Assembly: GCA_934636105.1 (NCBI GenBank)
Contig: CAKTZR010000003.1
Location: 142,320-206,319, forward strand
DNA length: 64,000 nt
From: an uncultured Clostridia bacterium
Lineage (GTDB): Bacteria; Bacillota; Clostridia; Christensenellales; Aristaeellaceae
Direction: 5' to 3'
Of the stretch, positions 41,332 through 49,291 are shown piece after piece. The notes under the pieces are model-generated. The model was not told the DNA's origin. It was given only the letters and a program-made list of their open reading frames with translations, and did not search any database. Each line of letters starts with the position of its first letter. The first letter of the stretch is position 1. Position numbers and translations under genes: made by a program.

Positions 41332-43599
41332 TTAGTGATTGCGATAGTAGTTAATCAGGCAGCCGTCCGCGATGATCTGACGTTCATCCTCGGTCAGCGC
41401 GCCGGTGGAAACGCTGGTCTTCTTCACAGAGCCGTCGGCCTTGACCACATACGCGTCAAACGCCTGCCTGCCGGTGAGAATCGCTTCACGGATACCGGGC
41501 ACGAACACCCAGTCGCCCAGCGCGTAATCCTCCGGCGTGGTGGTCAGCAGCGGCGCCATGCCCCAGTTGATGCAGTTGCTGCGATAGCGCTTGGTCGCGT
41601 ATTCCTTCGCGATGTTGGCGCACGCGCCGAGCACGCGCTGGCAGCTGGCAGCCTGCTCACGGGCGGAACCGTCGCCCGGCTTGTTGGCGTAAATCGTCGA
41701 ACCGATGACGGTTTCGGCGGGCTTGTTGGCCACGCCCGCGTTGGTCAGCGCGGCGTAAACGGCTTTCACATCCTCCGGCAGCGCTTCGCCCTGTTCGCGT
41801 GCGACCTCAACGGCATGAACAGCTTTCGCGTTGCCGACATACGCCGGATCCTTGCGGGAGAGCGCGAACTCGGCCAGACGCAGCGGATTGGAGCGGTAGG
41901 AGGACGTTTCGCCGGAGGGGATCAGCTCGTCGGTGGTCGTCACCGGGTCGGTGATGTAGGAAACCACCTTGACCAGCAGATCGTCGGAGAGCGCCGGCTG
42001 CTCCGGCCAATCCTTGATGTTCGGGCCCATGCGCAGCTCGTGTTCCGGTTCGGCCTTGCCGTAGCCGTTGTAAACACGCTTCTCGTATACGCTGCCGTCG
42101 AAGAAATACTGCGGATGGGTGTAGGTCACATCCAGATCCGTCGCGGCGGTCAGGCGGCCGCCGTTGATCGCCGTCGCGGCGATGGAGCGCGCATCCATGA
42201 GCGCCACGCCGGACATCTGGCCCTCGCCGGGCTTGCTGCCCTCGCGGTTCGGGAAGTTGCGGGTCGTGTGGCGGATGGAGAACTCGCCGTTGGCCGGGGT
42301 ATCGCCTGCGCCGAAGCACGGGCCGCAGAAGCACTCGCGAATGATCGCGCCCGCGGAGGCGATATCGGTCAAAGCGCCGTTCTTCATCAGCTGGATGTAG
42401 GCCGGCATGCTGCCCGGATAGACGCTCATCTTGAATTCGCCGTTGCCGCAGCTGTGGCCGCGCAGGATATCCGCGACCGCGCAGACGTTGTCGAACGTGC
42501 CGCCGGAGCAGCCCGCGACCAGGCCCTGATCGACCCAGATTTCGCCGCCGCGAATCTTGCTCATCAGATCGAGCTTCGCGCCGGTGATCTGCGCGTTGGC
42601 CTTCTCCTGGCACTCGTGCAGGATATCCGCCGCATTCGCCTTCAATTCGGCGATGGTGTAAGTATAGCTGGGGTGCATCGGCAGGGCGATGGTGCATTCC
42701 ACGGTGGAGAGATCGACATACACGCAGCCGTCGTAATAGGCCACGTCGGCAGGCTTCAACTCTTTGAACGCTTCCGGACGGCCGTGGATGGTCAGATAAT
42801 CCTTCGTGTTCTGGTCGGTTTCCCAGATGGAGGACCAGCAGGTCGTCTCGGTGGTCATCACGTCGATGCCGTTGCGATATTCAATCGGCAGATTCGCTAC
42901 GCCCGGGCCGACGAACTCCATGACCTTGTTCTTCACATAGCCCTTGGCGTACACCGCGCCGATGATGGAGAGCGCCACGTCCTGCGGGCCGACGCCGTCG
43001 CGCGGCTTGCCGGTCAGATAGATGGCGACTACGCCCGGACGCGCCACGTCATAGGTGCGGCCGACCAGCTGCTTGGCCAGTTCGCCGCCGCCTTCGCCGA
43101 CCGCCAGCGTGCCCAGCGCGCCGTAACGGGTGTGGCTGTCCGAACCGAGAATCATGCGGCCGCAGCCGGACATCATCTCGCGGTTGTAGCTGTGGATGAC
43201 GGCCATGTTCGTCGGCACATAGATGCCGCCGTACTTGTGCGCGGCGGAAAGGGCGAACATGTGGTCGTCCTCGTTGATGGTGCCGCCGACGGCGCACAGG
43301 CTGTTGTGGCAGTTGGTCAGCACATACGGCATCGGGAATTCCTTCATGCCGGAGGCGCGCGCCGTCTGAATGATGCCGACATAGGTGATGTCGTGGCTGG
43401 TCAGGCTGTCAAAGCGCATGCGCAGGTTCTGCATGTCGCCGCTCTTGTTGTGCGCCTTGAGAATGCCGTAGGCGATCGTGCCCTGCTCGGCTTCCTCTTT
43501 CGTGACGGCTCTGCCGCACTTGCTCGCAAGCGCCGCCGCGTCGGTCACGATTTCACGGCCGTTGACAAGGTATACGCCGCCGTCGTAGAGCTTTACCAT
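41332..43599 (-). CDS. Aconitase-family hydratase (YbhJ-like)
   Basis: 755 residues with the aconitase fold. The three Fe-S ligands are recognisable: Cys in VAGCSGGTFDN and two in CFCGPCFGAGD. Substrate-side motifs SDSHTRYGALGTLAVGEGGGE and IRHTTRNFPNREGSKPGEGQ (usually NRNFxGR) are present. The swivel-domain SSREH motif of aconitases is replaced by RSNCINWGM, so the substrate probably differs from citrate/isocitrate. Length and divergence match the E. coli YbhJ type, whose function is unsettled. Its promoter overlaps a direct repeat, and a LysR gene is directly upstream. Confidence 0.8.
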   Translation of the reverse strand: MVKLYDGGVYLVNGREIVTDAAALASKCGRAVTKEEAEQGTIAYGILKAHNKSGDMQNLRMRFDSLTSHDITYVGIIQTARASGMKEFPMPYVLTNCHNSLCAVGGTINEDDHMFALSAAHKYGGIYVPTNMAVIHSYNREMMSGCGRMILGSDSHTRYGALGTLAVGEGGGELAKQLVGRTYDVARPGVVAIYLTGKPRDGVGPQDVALSIIGAVYAKGYVKNKVMEFVGPGVANLPIEYRNGIDVMTTETTCWSSIWETDQNTKDYLTIHGRPEAFKELKPADVAYYDGCVYVDLSTVECTIALPMHPSYTYTIAELKANAADILHECQEKANAQITGAKLDLMSKIRGGEIWVDQGLVAGCSGGTFDNVCAVADILRGHSCGNGEFKMSVYPGSMPAYIQLMKNGALTDIASAGAIIRECFCGPCFGAGDTPANGEFSIRHTTRNFPNREGSKPGEGQMSGVALMDARSIAATAINGGRLTAATDLDVTYTHPQYFFDGSVYEKRVYNGYGKAEPEHELRMGPNIKDWPEQPALSDDLLVKVVSYITDPVTTTDELIPSGETSSYRSNPLRLAEFALSRKDPAYVGNAKAVHAVEVAREQGEALPEDVKAVYAALTNAGVANKPAETVIGSTIYANKPGDGSAREQAASCQRVLGACANIAKEYATKRYRSNCINWGMAPLLTTTPEDYALGDWVFVPGIREAILTGRQAFDAYVVKADGSVKKTSVSTGALTEDERQIIADGCLINYYRNH

Positions 43600-43677
43600 G
43601 GAAAAATCCCCTTTCGTGTTTTGTCCTGTTTCTGTTTCATGAGATGTGGGAAAAGACGCTATCTCTTTGATGGTTTT

Positions 43678-43738
43678 ATTATATACGATGCACAGAGTAT
43701 AGACAAATACTTAATAATCATATCGCCTATAAATACTT
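43678..43738 (-). promoter_or_regulatory. Hydratase promoter with two direct repeats (candidate LysR sites)
   Basis: Minus strand TTGTCT (43701-43706) and TATAAT (43678-43683) with 17-base spacing. AAGTATTT occurs at 43705-43712 and 43731-43738 (minus sense), 26 bases apart, the nearer one touching the -35. The region is markedly AT-rich compared with its surroundings. Control by the adjacent LysR protein is inferred. Confidence 0.6.
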
Positions 43739-43771
43739 TCTATAATTAAGTGTCAAATCCCATCGTCCCTC

Positions 43772-44716
43772 TTACGGCGCGTCCTTCGACAGATGCGCCT
43801 TGAAACTTGCCAGAAACGCGTCCGCCGCGCGGGAAAGATACGCCTCCCGCAGGCGCACCACGCTTAAAGCCCACCATGCGCGGTATTTCGACGGAATCAT
43901 GTAGTACGCGGGCTGATAGCCTTCGCCGCCGAGCAGGCCGACATAGCGGCTGGGCAGCAGCATGCAGCCCATGCCCTCGCTCGTCAGGCGGCGCAGCAGC
44001 TCGTAATTGCGGCTGGTGAGCAGAATGTTTGGCTTTACGCCCGCTTCGGCCAGCACGCGGTCGGTGATCTGCCGAATGCGCTGACCGGGGGAAACCATCA
44101 AAAACGGCTCGTCGCCCAAAAGTGCCGGGTCAAGCTCGGGATAGGGCGTGTCCGGCCGCTGCACGGCCAGCGACGCCAGGCGCGCGTCATGCGGCGCGGC
44201 AATCAGAAACGGATCGCGCGTCAGAGACTCAAAATCCAGCGTCGGGTTGCCCGTCAGGCCGTCGTCCGGCCCGGTGTGCAGAATGGCGAAATCCAGCTTG
44301 CCGCTGAGCAGGCTGCGCTCGACCTGGTCGGTCGTCTCTTCGCAGATGCGAACCTCGATGCCGGGATGCTCCCTGTGGAACGCGGGCAGCATGCGCGGCA
44401 GATGCGCCGTCGCCAGATAGTTGGTGATGCCCACGGTCACGCGGCCCTGCGCCAGCGCGCGCTCCTCGTTGATTTCGGATTCGAACGCCGCGTAAACGCG
44501 AAGCACCTCGCAGGCCATGCGGTAATATTTTTCGCCCGCATAGGTCAGCACCAGCCCGCCGGAGGTACGCGTGAACAGCCGCGCGCCAAGCTGCTGTTCG
44601 ATGCTCGTGACGCAATGACTCAGCGACGGCTGGGTGACGAACAGCTTCTGCGCGGCGCGGGTCATGCTTTTTTCATCCGCAATGGTTTTGATGTAGAGCA
44701 GTTCTCGTGTGGTCAT
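43772..44716 (-). CDS. LysR family transcriptional regulator
   Basis: 314 residues. The N-terminal winged HTH (1-60) shows SMTRAAQKLFVTQPSLSHCV and IEQQLGARLFTRTSGGL. The co-inducer-binding domain (about 90-300) shows GRVTVGITNYLATAHLPRML and FLMVSPGQRIRQITDRVL. Lies on the same strand between the flavin reductase gene and the hydratase gene, 172 bases before the latter, and probably regulates it. Effector unknown. Confidence 0.92.
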   Translation of the reverse strand: MTTRELLYIKTIADEKSMTRAAQKLFVTQPSLSHCVTSIEQQLGARLFTRTSGGLVLTYAGEKYYRMACEVLRVYAAFESEINEERALAQGRVTVGITNYLATAHLPRMLPAFHREHPGIEVRICEETTDQVERSLLSGKLDFAILHTGPDDGLTGNPTLDFESLTRDPFLIAAPHDARLASLAVQRPDTPYPELDPALLGDEPFLMVSPGQRIRQITDRVLAEAGVKPNILLTSRNYELLRRLTSEGMGCMLLPSRYVGLLGGEGYQPAYYMIPSKYRAWWALSVVRLREAYLSRAADAFLASFKAHLSKDAP

Positions 44717-44750
44717 GCGTTCACTTCCCTAACATGTGATGAAAAGACGC

Positions 44751-45407
44751 TTATTTTTTGCCGACGCGCTTTGCAGGCGCACGTTTTGCGGCGGGTTTCG
44801 GCGCGCCGAGTCTGCGGCGCAGCACGTCTTCCCGCGCGACGGAATAGCCGAAAAAGCCATCCGGGCGCGGCTTGAGCGGAAAATATTCGCCGTGGGCATA
44901 GCTCACCAGATTGGCGCGGCCCATGTGCAGACTGCCGTCCGCATCGAAAAGCGCGTCCTTGACATAGACCTGCTCGATGGCGCAGAGGAACAGATCGTGC
45001 GAGCCAAGCGGGATCTGCTGCTTCACCCGGCAGCAGAGGAACGCCGGGGCCTCGTCCAGCGCGGGCGCGGGAAAGCCCTCGAGCTCGCGGGCATGCAGGT
45101 GCATTTCCTTGAATTTATCCACATCGCGACCGCTTTTCACGCCGCAGAAATCCGCCGCGCGGCAGAGCGGCTGATCGATCAGATTCAGGCAGAACGCGCC
45201 GGACTGCACGATCTGCGTATAGGAGTGGCGCGAGGGGCGGATGGAGACGCTGAGCATCGGCGGATTGCTGTTAATCACGCCGGCCCACGCGACGGTAATC
45301 AGGTTGTTTTGGTCAAAGCCCGGCTCAAGGCCCCGGCAGGAGAGCATCACCGCCGGAATGGGCGCAAGAAAGGTTGTCGCGCCGATGGCGCGGAAATCGT
45401 TTGCCAT
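44751..45407 (-). CDS. Flavin reductase-like (FMN-binding split barrel) protein
   Basis: 218 residues of the flavin reductase-like domain family, which binds FMN and transfers electrons from NAD(P)H or acts as an FMN-containing flavoprotein. Features are LAPIPAVMLSCRG, NLITVAWAGVINSNPPMLSVSIRPSRHSY by pattern (FMN phosphate site), and FCLNLIDQPLCRAADFCG. The C-terminus is basic (KPAAKRAPAKRVGKK). The ATG at 45407 follows AAGGAGG by 7 bases; a longer frame upstream crosses the promoter. Located 34 bases ahead of the LysR gene. Link to the hydratase is by position only. Confidence 0.85.
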   Translation of the reverse strand: MANDFRAIGATTFLAPIPAVMLSCRGLEPGFDQNNLITVAWAGVINSNPPMLSVSIRPSRHSYTQIVQSGAFCLNLIDQPLCRAADFCGVKSGRDVDKFKEMHLHARELEGFPAPALDEAPAFLCCRVKQQIPLGSHDLFLCAIEQVYVKDALFDADGSLHMGRANLVSYAHGEYFPLKPRPDGFFGYSVAREDVLRRRLGAPKPAAKRAPAKRVGKK

Positions 45408-45468
45408 ATTTTTCCTCCTTGGAAAGATGTGGAAGGGATGCGGCGCAGAAAGCCGTCCCGTTTCCTTC

Positions 45469-45497
45469 ATGATACATGGGAAGAAGCGTAAAATCAA
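45469..45497 (-). promoter_or_regulatory. Promoter for the flavin reductase/LysR unit
   Basis: Minus strand TTGATT-17-TATCAT. Confidence 0.55.
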
Positions 45498-45576
45498 TAA
45501 AAAATTTCCTGAAACCGGGAAGAAACGACGGCGTTTATTCGTCCTGTATGCAAAGGCCGCATGAGGGCGTCGTCGG

Positions 45577-45605
45577 TTGCATAATCTCGTGAAACGTGAT
45601 AAGAT
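45577..45605 (+). promoter_or_regulatory. Promoter for the peptidoglycan-binding protein
   Basis: TTGCAT-17-TAAGAT, 46 bases before the ATG at 45652. Confidence 0.5.
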
Positions 45606-45651
45606 GATGCCGTAGATTCGAAGGGATTTTTTCATCATGGAGGGAATCAGG

Positions 45652-48486
45652 ATGGATCGCAATACAATGAAACGGAAATTGGCGCTGACGCTGTGCGTGG
45701 GCATGCTGTTGGCGTCGGCTGCGCCTGCCGCGATGGCGGAAAATACGGGCGCGAATATGGTGCTGATGGACGCTACGCCGAGCGAACCGACCCAGCAGGA
45801 ACCCGTCATCCAGTGGGTTCCGCTGACGCTGAGCGATATTCAAACGGGCGCGGGCACGATCAGCGCGGTTTTGAAGGGTACGCCGAAGCAGGGCGTGACG
45901 GTCAACATCTTCGGCGCGTCGCTGGACAAAACGGAAAAGTATACCCTTTCGGACAGCGGAACGCTCAAGCTGAATTACTCCGGTTTGGAGGCAGCGAATG
46001 ATTACGGCCTGCTGGCCTGCTATGAAAACGCGGACTATGCCAAGGAGGCCTATATGGCGTCTGCGGAGAACCTGTCCGTGACGGCGAGCGGCACAACGCC
46101 GGGCGGCGGCGAGAATCAAAACCCCGGCAAGGACGATGGAAACAAGGACGATTCTGATGACACGACCGTTGTGCCGGTCAAGCCGGGCGAAGACGGCGGC
46201 ACGACGCCGGGCGGCAATACGACTCAGCCGGCGGCGGGGACGATCAGCGCGATGGCCGCTGCGGATATCGGCAAAGTCACGGTTGATATTTACGGCGCGG
46301 ACAGCGACAAGGAGCTGACCGTCACGCTGATGGATGCGAACGGCGCTTCTGTTGCGCAGAAGACGATCACGGGCGCAGACATTGTGACGTTTGACGGCCT
46401 GAGCGCGGGCACGTACAAGGTGAAGGTGGATTACACCACGCCCGTGGAAGGTGTGGCGGCGTTTGAAAGCGGCGAGCTGACGGTTTACGATCAGCAGAAC
46501 CCCGAACCGAAGCCGACCGAGCAGATTGAAGCGGCCGCGACCGTCAGCGGCCAGACGATTCAGGTCACTGCGACGAAGTACGCCGAGGGCAGCACGCTCA
46601 AGGCGACCTTGAGCACGGGCGAACAGATTACGCTTAACCGCGGACAGGGCGAATTTGCGAACCTCCCGGCGGGCGTATACGCCGTGATCGTTTCCTATGA
46701 CGGAACGGACGCGGGACAATACACCATCAAAGACCTGAAAATCGCAGAGCAGAGCGCCGTGAAGCCCATCACCGCGACGGCGACGGCGGGCGTGAAGCGT
46801 ATCGATGTGGATGTGACGGCGGCCGATCCGTTGAGCGTGGTGGTTACGCTGATGCAGAACGGCCAGCCGAAGGATACCCGCGCGATTGCGGCGGGCGTGG
46901 GCAAGGTCAGTTTTGAAAACCTCGCGGCGGGCGCGTACAGCGTTTCGATCGACTACGCGCCTTCGCAGGTGGGCGTGTCCGCGACGGTGATTAACGACCT
47001 GAACGTGACCGAGGAAAAGGTGAACATCGCCATCGCGAACGTTGAGCCGGGCGAAAACAAGCTCACCGTCAGCGGCACGGCGAAGCCGAACGAGCGGCTC
47101 ACGGTTTCCACCGTGCCGGACGGCGGCAGCAGCGCGATTGTCACCGCTGACGCAAACGGCAAATTCTCCGTTGCGCTGGAACGCACAGCAGGCACGTATA
47201 CGTCCGTCAGCGTCGAATATGTCGGCGATGAAGCGAGCCGCGTGACCAAGCAGGGCACGTTTGTCGTGACCGGCGCGGCGACCAAGCCGGACTTGGCGGT
47301 GGACCAGGTTTACAACAACAGCCTGACCGTCGTAGCCAAGACGACGGCGGGCGTGACCGTGCATCTCAAGGCCAGCGACTACGAGCAGACCCTCGTCGCG
47401 GACAGCCGCGGCATTGTCCGCTTCACCCTGCCGCATACCTATGGAGAGGGAACGCATTTCACCCTGACTGTGTATTACGGCGCGGGTAACACCCTTTCCT
47501 ATGACACCGATGTGACCGTGGGCGGCACGCCGTATTATCAGCTGCTCAAGCGCGGCGGCCGCGGCGACGGCGTGTACGCGGTGACCAGCCGTCTGGCGGA
47601 ACTGGGCTATCCGATTTCCGCGACGAATTACTATAACGACAGCGTGGTGGCCGCCGTTCGCCTGTTCCAGGCGGCCAACGGCCTGAGCGCCGACGGCATG
47701 GCGGGCAAGCTCACGCAGGAAAAGCTGTTCTCCGTCAGCGCAATCGGCTATAATGAGAGCAGCGACACGTATCCGACGCTGGTGCGCGGCGACCGCGGCA
47801 TGGCGCTGATCTATACGCTCCAGCAGCGGCTCAAGGATTTGGGCTATTACACCATCCGCGTGGACGGCATTTTCGGCAGCGGCACGCAGCGCGCGGTGCG
47901 CTGGTTCCAGTCCGTCAACGGTTTGACCGTCACGGGCAAGGCCGACAACGCGACCCAGCAGCTGCTCTATTCGTCGCAGGCCAAGGCGGCTTCCGGCTAT
48001 TCTCCGGACAGCTATGACACGCTCTCCCGCTCCAACCGCTACAACGCAAACGTTGTGCCGCTCCAGCGCCGCCTGAAGGCGCTTGGCTACTTGAGCGGCT
48101 CGGTGGACGGCTACTTCGGCAGCAACACCTATCGTGCCGTGCGCAACTTCCAGAGCCGCAACGGCTTGAGCGTCACGGGCATCGCCGATCCGGGCACGCA
48201 GCAGCTGCTCTATTCTTCCGCGGCACGTCCGGCTTCCGGTTCGTCCTCCTCGTCTTCCGGCACAGGCTATCGTCTGCTGTATTGGGGATGCAAGGGCGAC
48301 GCGGTGAAGAAGCTCCAGCAGGCGCTGATCGACGCGGGCTACAAGAGCTATGTCCGCACGGCGGACGGCATCTACGGCAAGTGGACGTATGACGCGGTGC
48401 GCGCCTATCAGAAGGATGTGGGGCTTGCGGTGGATGGCATCGCGGGCAAGAACACCCAGAATAAGCTCTACGGCACGAGCTACTAA
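45652..48486 (+). CDS. Large secreted protein with four C-terminal peptidoglycan-binding domains
   Basis: 944 residues. Signal peptide about 1-30 (ending APAAMAENT). Residues about 60-620 are beta-rich, Ig-like repeats of roughly 80-90 residues with recurring GTY-x-V-x-V-x-Y and LAAGAYSVSIDY strands, interrupted by a Gly/Pro/Asp linker (about 140-200). Residues about 625-944 hold four PG_binding_1 units, each with a D-G-x-x-G or N-G-L core: NGLSADGMAGKLTQ, DGIFGSGTQRAVRWFQ, DGYFGSNTYRAVRNFQ and DGIYGKWTYDAVRAYQ. A Ser-rich linker precedes the last. No catalytic domain is visible, so it is a structural or adhesive wall protein. The ATG at 45652 has GGAGGG 7 bases upstream. Confidence 0.85.
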   Translation: MDRNTMKRKLALTLCVGMLLASAAPAAMAENTGANMVLMDATPSEPTQQEPVIQWVPLTLSDIQTGAGTISAVLKGTPKQGVTVNIFGASLDKTEKYTLSDSGTLKLNYSGLEAANDYGLLACYENADYAKEAYMASAENLSVTASGTTPGGGENQNPGKDDGNKDDSDDTTVVPVKPGEDGGTTPGGNTTQPAAGTISAMAAADIGKVTVDIYGADSDKELTVTLMDANGASVAQKTITGADIVTFDGLSAGTYKVKVDYTTPVEGVAAFESGELTVYDQQNPEPKPTEQIEAAATVSGQTIQVTATKYAEGSTLKATLSTGEQITLNRGQGEFANLPAGVYAVIVSYDGTDAGQYTIKDLKIAEQSAVKPITATATAGVKRIDVDVTAADPLSVVVTLMQNGQPKDTRAIAAGVGKVSFENLAAGAYSVSIDYAPSQVGVSATVINDLNVTEEKVNIAIANVEPGENKLTVSGTAKPNERLTVSTVPDGGSSAIVTADANGKFSVALERTAGTYTSVSVEYVGDEASRVTKQGTFVVTGAATKPDLAVDQVYNNSLTVVAKTTAGVTVHLKASDYEQTLVADSRGIVRFTLPHTYGEGTHFTLTVYYGAGNTLSYDTDVTVGGTPYYQLLKRGGRGDGVYAVTSRLAELGYPISATNYYNDSVVAAVRLFQAANGLSADGMAGKLTQEKLFSVSAIGYNESSDTYPTLVRGDRGMALIYTLQQRLKDLGYYTIRVDGIFGSGTQRAVRWFQSVNGLTVTGKADNATQQLLYSSQAKAASGYSPDSYDTLSRSNRYNANVVPLQRRLKALGYLSGSVDGYFGSNTYRAVRNFQSRNGLSVTGIADPGTQQLLYSSAARPASGSSSSSSGTGYRLLYWGCKGDAVKKLQQALIDAGYKSYVRTADGIYGKWTYDAVRAYQKDVGLAVDGIAGKNTQNKLYGTSY

Positions 48487-48505
48487 GCATTTGCCAGGCA
48501 ATCGA

Positions 48506-48536
48506 CCCGGAGATGGGAAACCGTCTCCGGGTTTTT
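48506..48536 (+). terminator. Terminator after the peptidoglycan-binding protein
   Basis: CCCGGAGA/TCTCCGGG stem, 10-base loop, TTTTTG. Confidence 0.8.
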
Positions 48537-48555
48537 GCATGGATGGGGGAAAATT

Positions 48556-48772
48556 TGTGGAAAACTTGTGGATAATGTGGGAAAACCTGTGGACAGCCTG
48601 TGTAAAACACCGGAAAAACAGGCCGCCTAAACGTTGAAAAACGCGCGCGCCGAGGACGGCGGAACAGGGTGGGAAAAACGTCCCAAGCGGGCGAAAACGT
48701 CAGACAATGTGGATAACTTTGTGGAAAAGCGTGTGGAAAAGAGGGGGATATTTGTGGATGAAATGTGGAAAA
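48556..48772 (+). other. Cluster of about ten DnaA-box-like sites, all in one orientation
   Basis: Two exact TGTGGATAA sites (reverse of TTATCCACA) at 48567 and 48708; TGTGGAAAA at 48556, 48720, 48732 and 48764; weaker TGTGGGAAA (48576), TGTGGACAG (48588), TGTGTAAAA (48599) and TGTGGATGA (48753). They lie in two groups separated by about 100 bases. The 435-base gap 48487-48921 holds no gene. No dnaA, dnaN or AT-rich unwinding stretch is adjacent, so this may be a DnaA-titration or regulatory cluster, or part of an origin. Confidence 0.65.
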
Positions 48773-48843
48773 GCGCGGAAAATGGGGATTCCCAAAAGAA
48801 AAAACGGGGGAAAAGCCGCAGAAGAACGAAACAATTTCGAAAA

Positions 48844-48887
48844 ACTACTCCGGTAGTATTGACAACCTGATACGACTGGTGTAGTAT
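48844..48887 (+). promoter_or_regulatory. blaI promoter and operator
   Basis: TTGACA (48859-48864), spacer 17, TAGTAT (48882-48887). ACTAC-TCCG-GTAGT (48844-48857) abuts the -35, and a second TGTAGTA half-site overlaps the -10. ACTAC/GTAGT palindromes are the known BlaI/MecI operator type, so autorepression is likely. Confidence 0.7.
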
Positions 48888-48921
48888 AGAACAACGATCG
48901 TACAAAGGAGTGTATACGCCC

Positions 48922-49278
48922 ATGAAACTATTCGATTCCGAGCTGAAGGTGATGGATGTGCTCTGGACAAACGGCGACATGCCCGCGCGGCAGATCGCTT
49001 CTGTTCTGAACGAATCCATCGGATGGAACGTGAATACCACCTACACCCTCATCAAGCGCTGCATTGCCAAAAACGCGATTGAGCGCATCGAGCCGGGCTT
49101 CCTGTGCCGCGCGCTGGTTTCCAAACAGCAGGTGCAGGAGGAGGAAACGCAGGAGCTGATCGACAAAGTGTTCGACGGCTCGGCGGATAAGCTTTTCGCC
49201 GCGCTGGTCGGCGGCAGGCGCGTCAGCGCCGAACAGCTGCAAAAGCTGCGCGCGATGATCGACGACATGGACGACTGA
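48922..49278 (+). CDS. blaI: BlaI/MecI-type transcriptional repressor
   Basis: 118 residues. Winged-helix N-terminus (about 1-70): LFDSELKVMDVLWTNGDMPARQI and WNVNTTYTLIKRCIAK, which matches the recognition-helix region of Penicillinase-repressor proteins. The C-terminal dimerisation helix contains ETQELIDKVFDGSADKLFAAL. In the classic system it is cleaved when the BlaR1 sensor detects beta-lactam. Here the adjacent sensor gene is broken. AAAGGAG precedes the ATG at 48922; an upstream in-frame GTG overlaps the RBS. No beta-lactamase is in the window. Confidence 0.88.
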   Translation: MKLFDSELKVMDVLWTNGDMPARQIASVLNESIGWNVNTTYTLIKRCIAKNAIERIEPGFLCRALVSKQQVQEEETQELIDKVFDGSADKLFAALVGGRRVSAEQLQKLRAMIDDMDD

Positions 49279-49291
49279 AAGCAGGGCAAGC

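Noticed and set aside
41266..43749. 827-codon open frame antisense to the hydratase
   Set aside because: The minus-strand frame encodes an aconitase-family protein with Fe-S ligands; the plus frame has low-complexity His/Arg/Ala composition typical of antisense shadows.
45535..48540. 1001-codon open frame antisense to the peptidoglycan-binding protein
   Set aside because: The plus strand has signal peptide, RBS and four PG_binding_1 units; the antisense frame shows none of these.
48627..49040. Minus-strand frame over the DnaA-box cluster and blaI start
   Set aside because: Phe/Ser-rich translation is simply the reverse of repeated TGTGGAAAA boxes; no RBS and it would overlap the blaI promoter.
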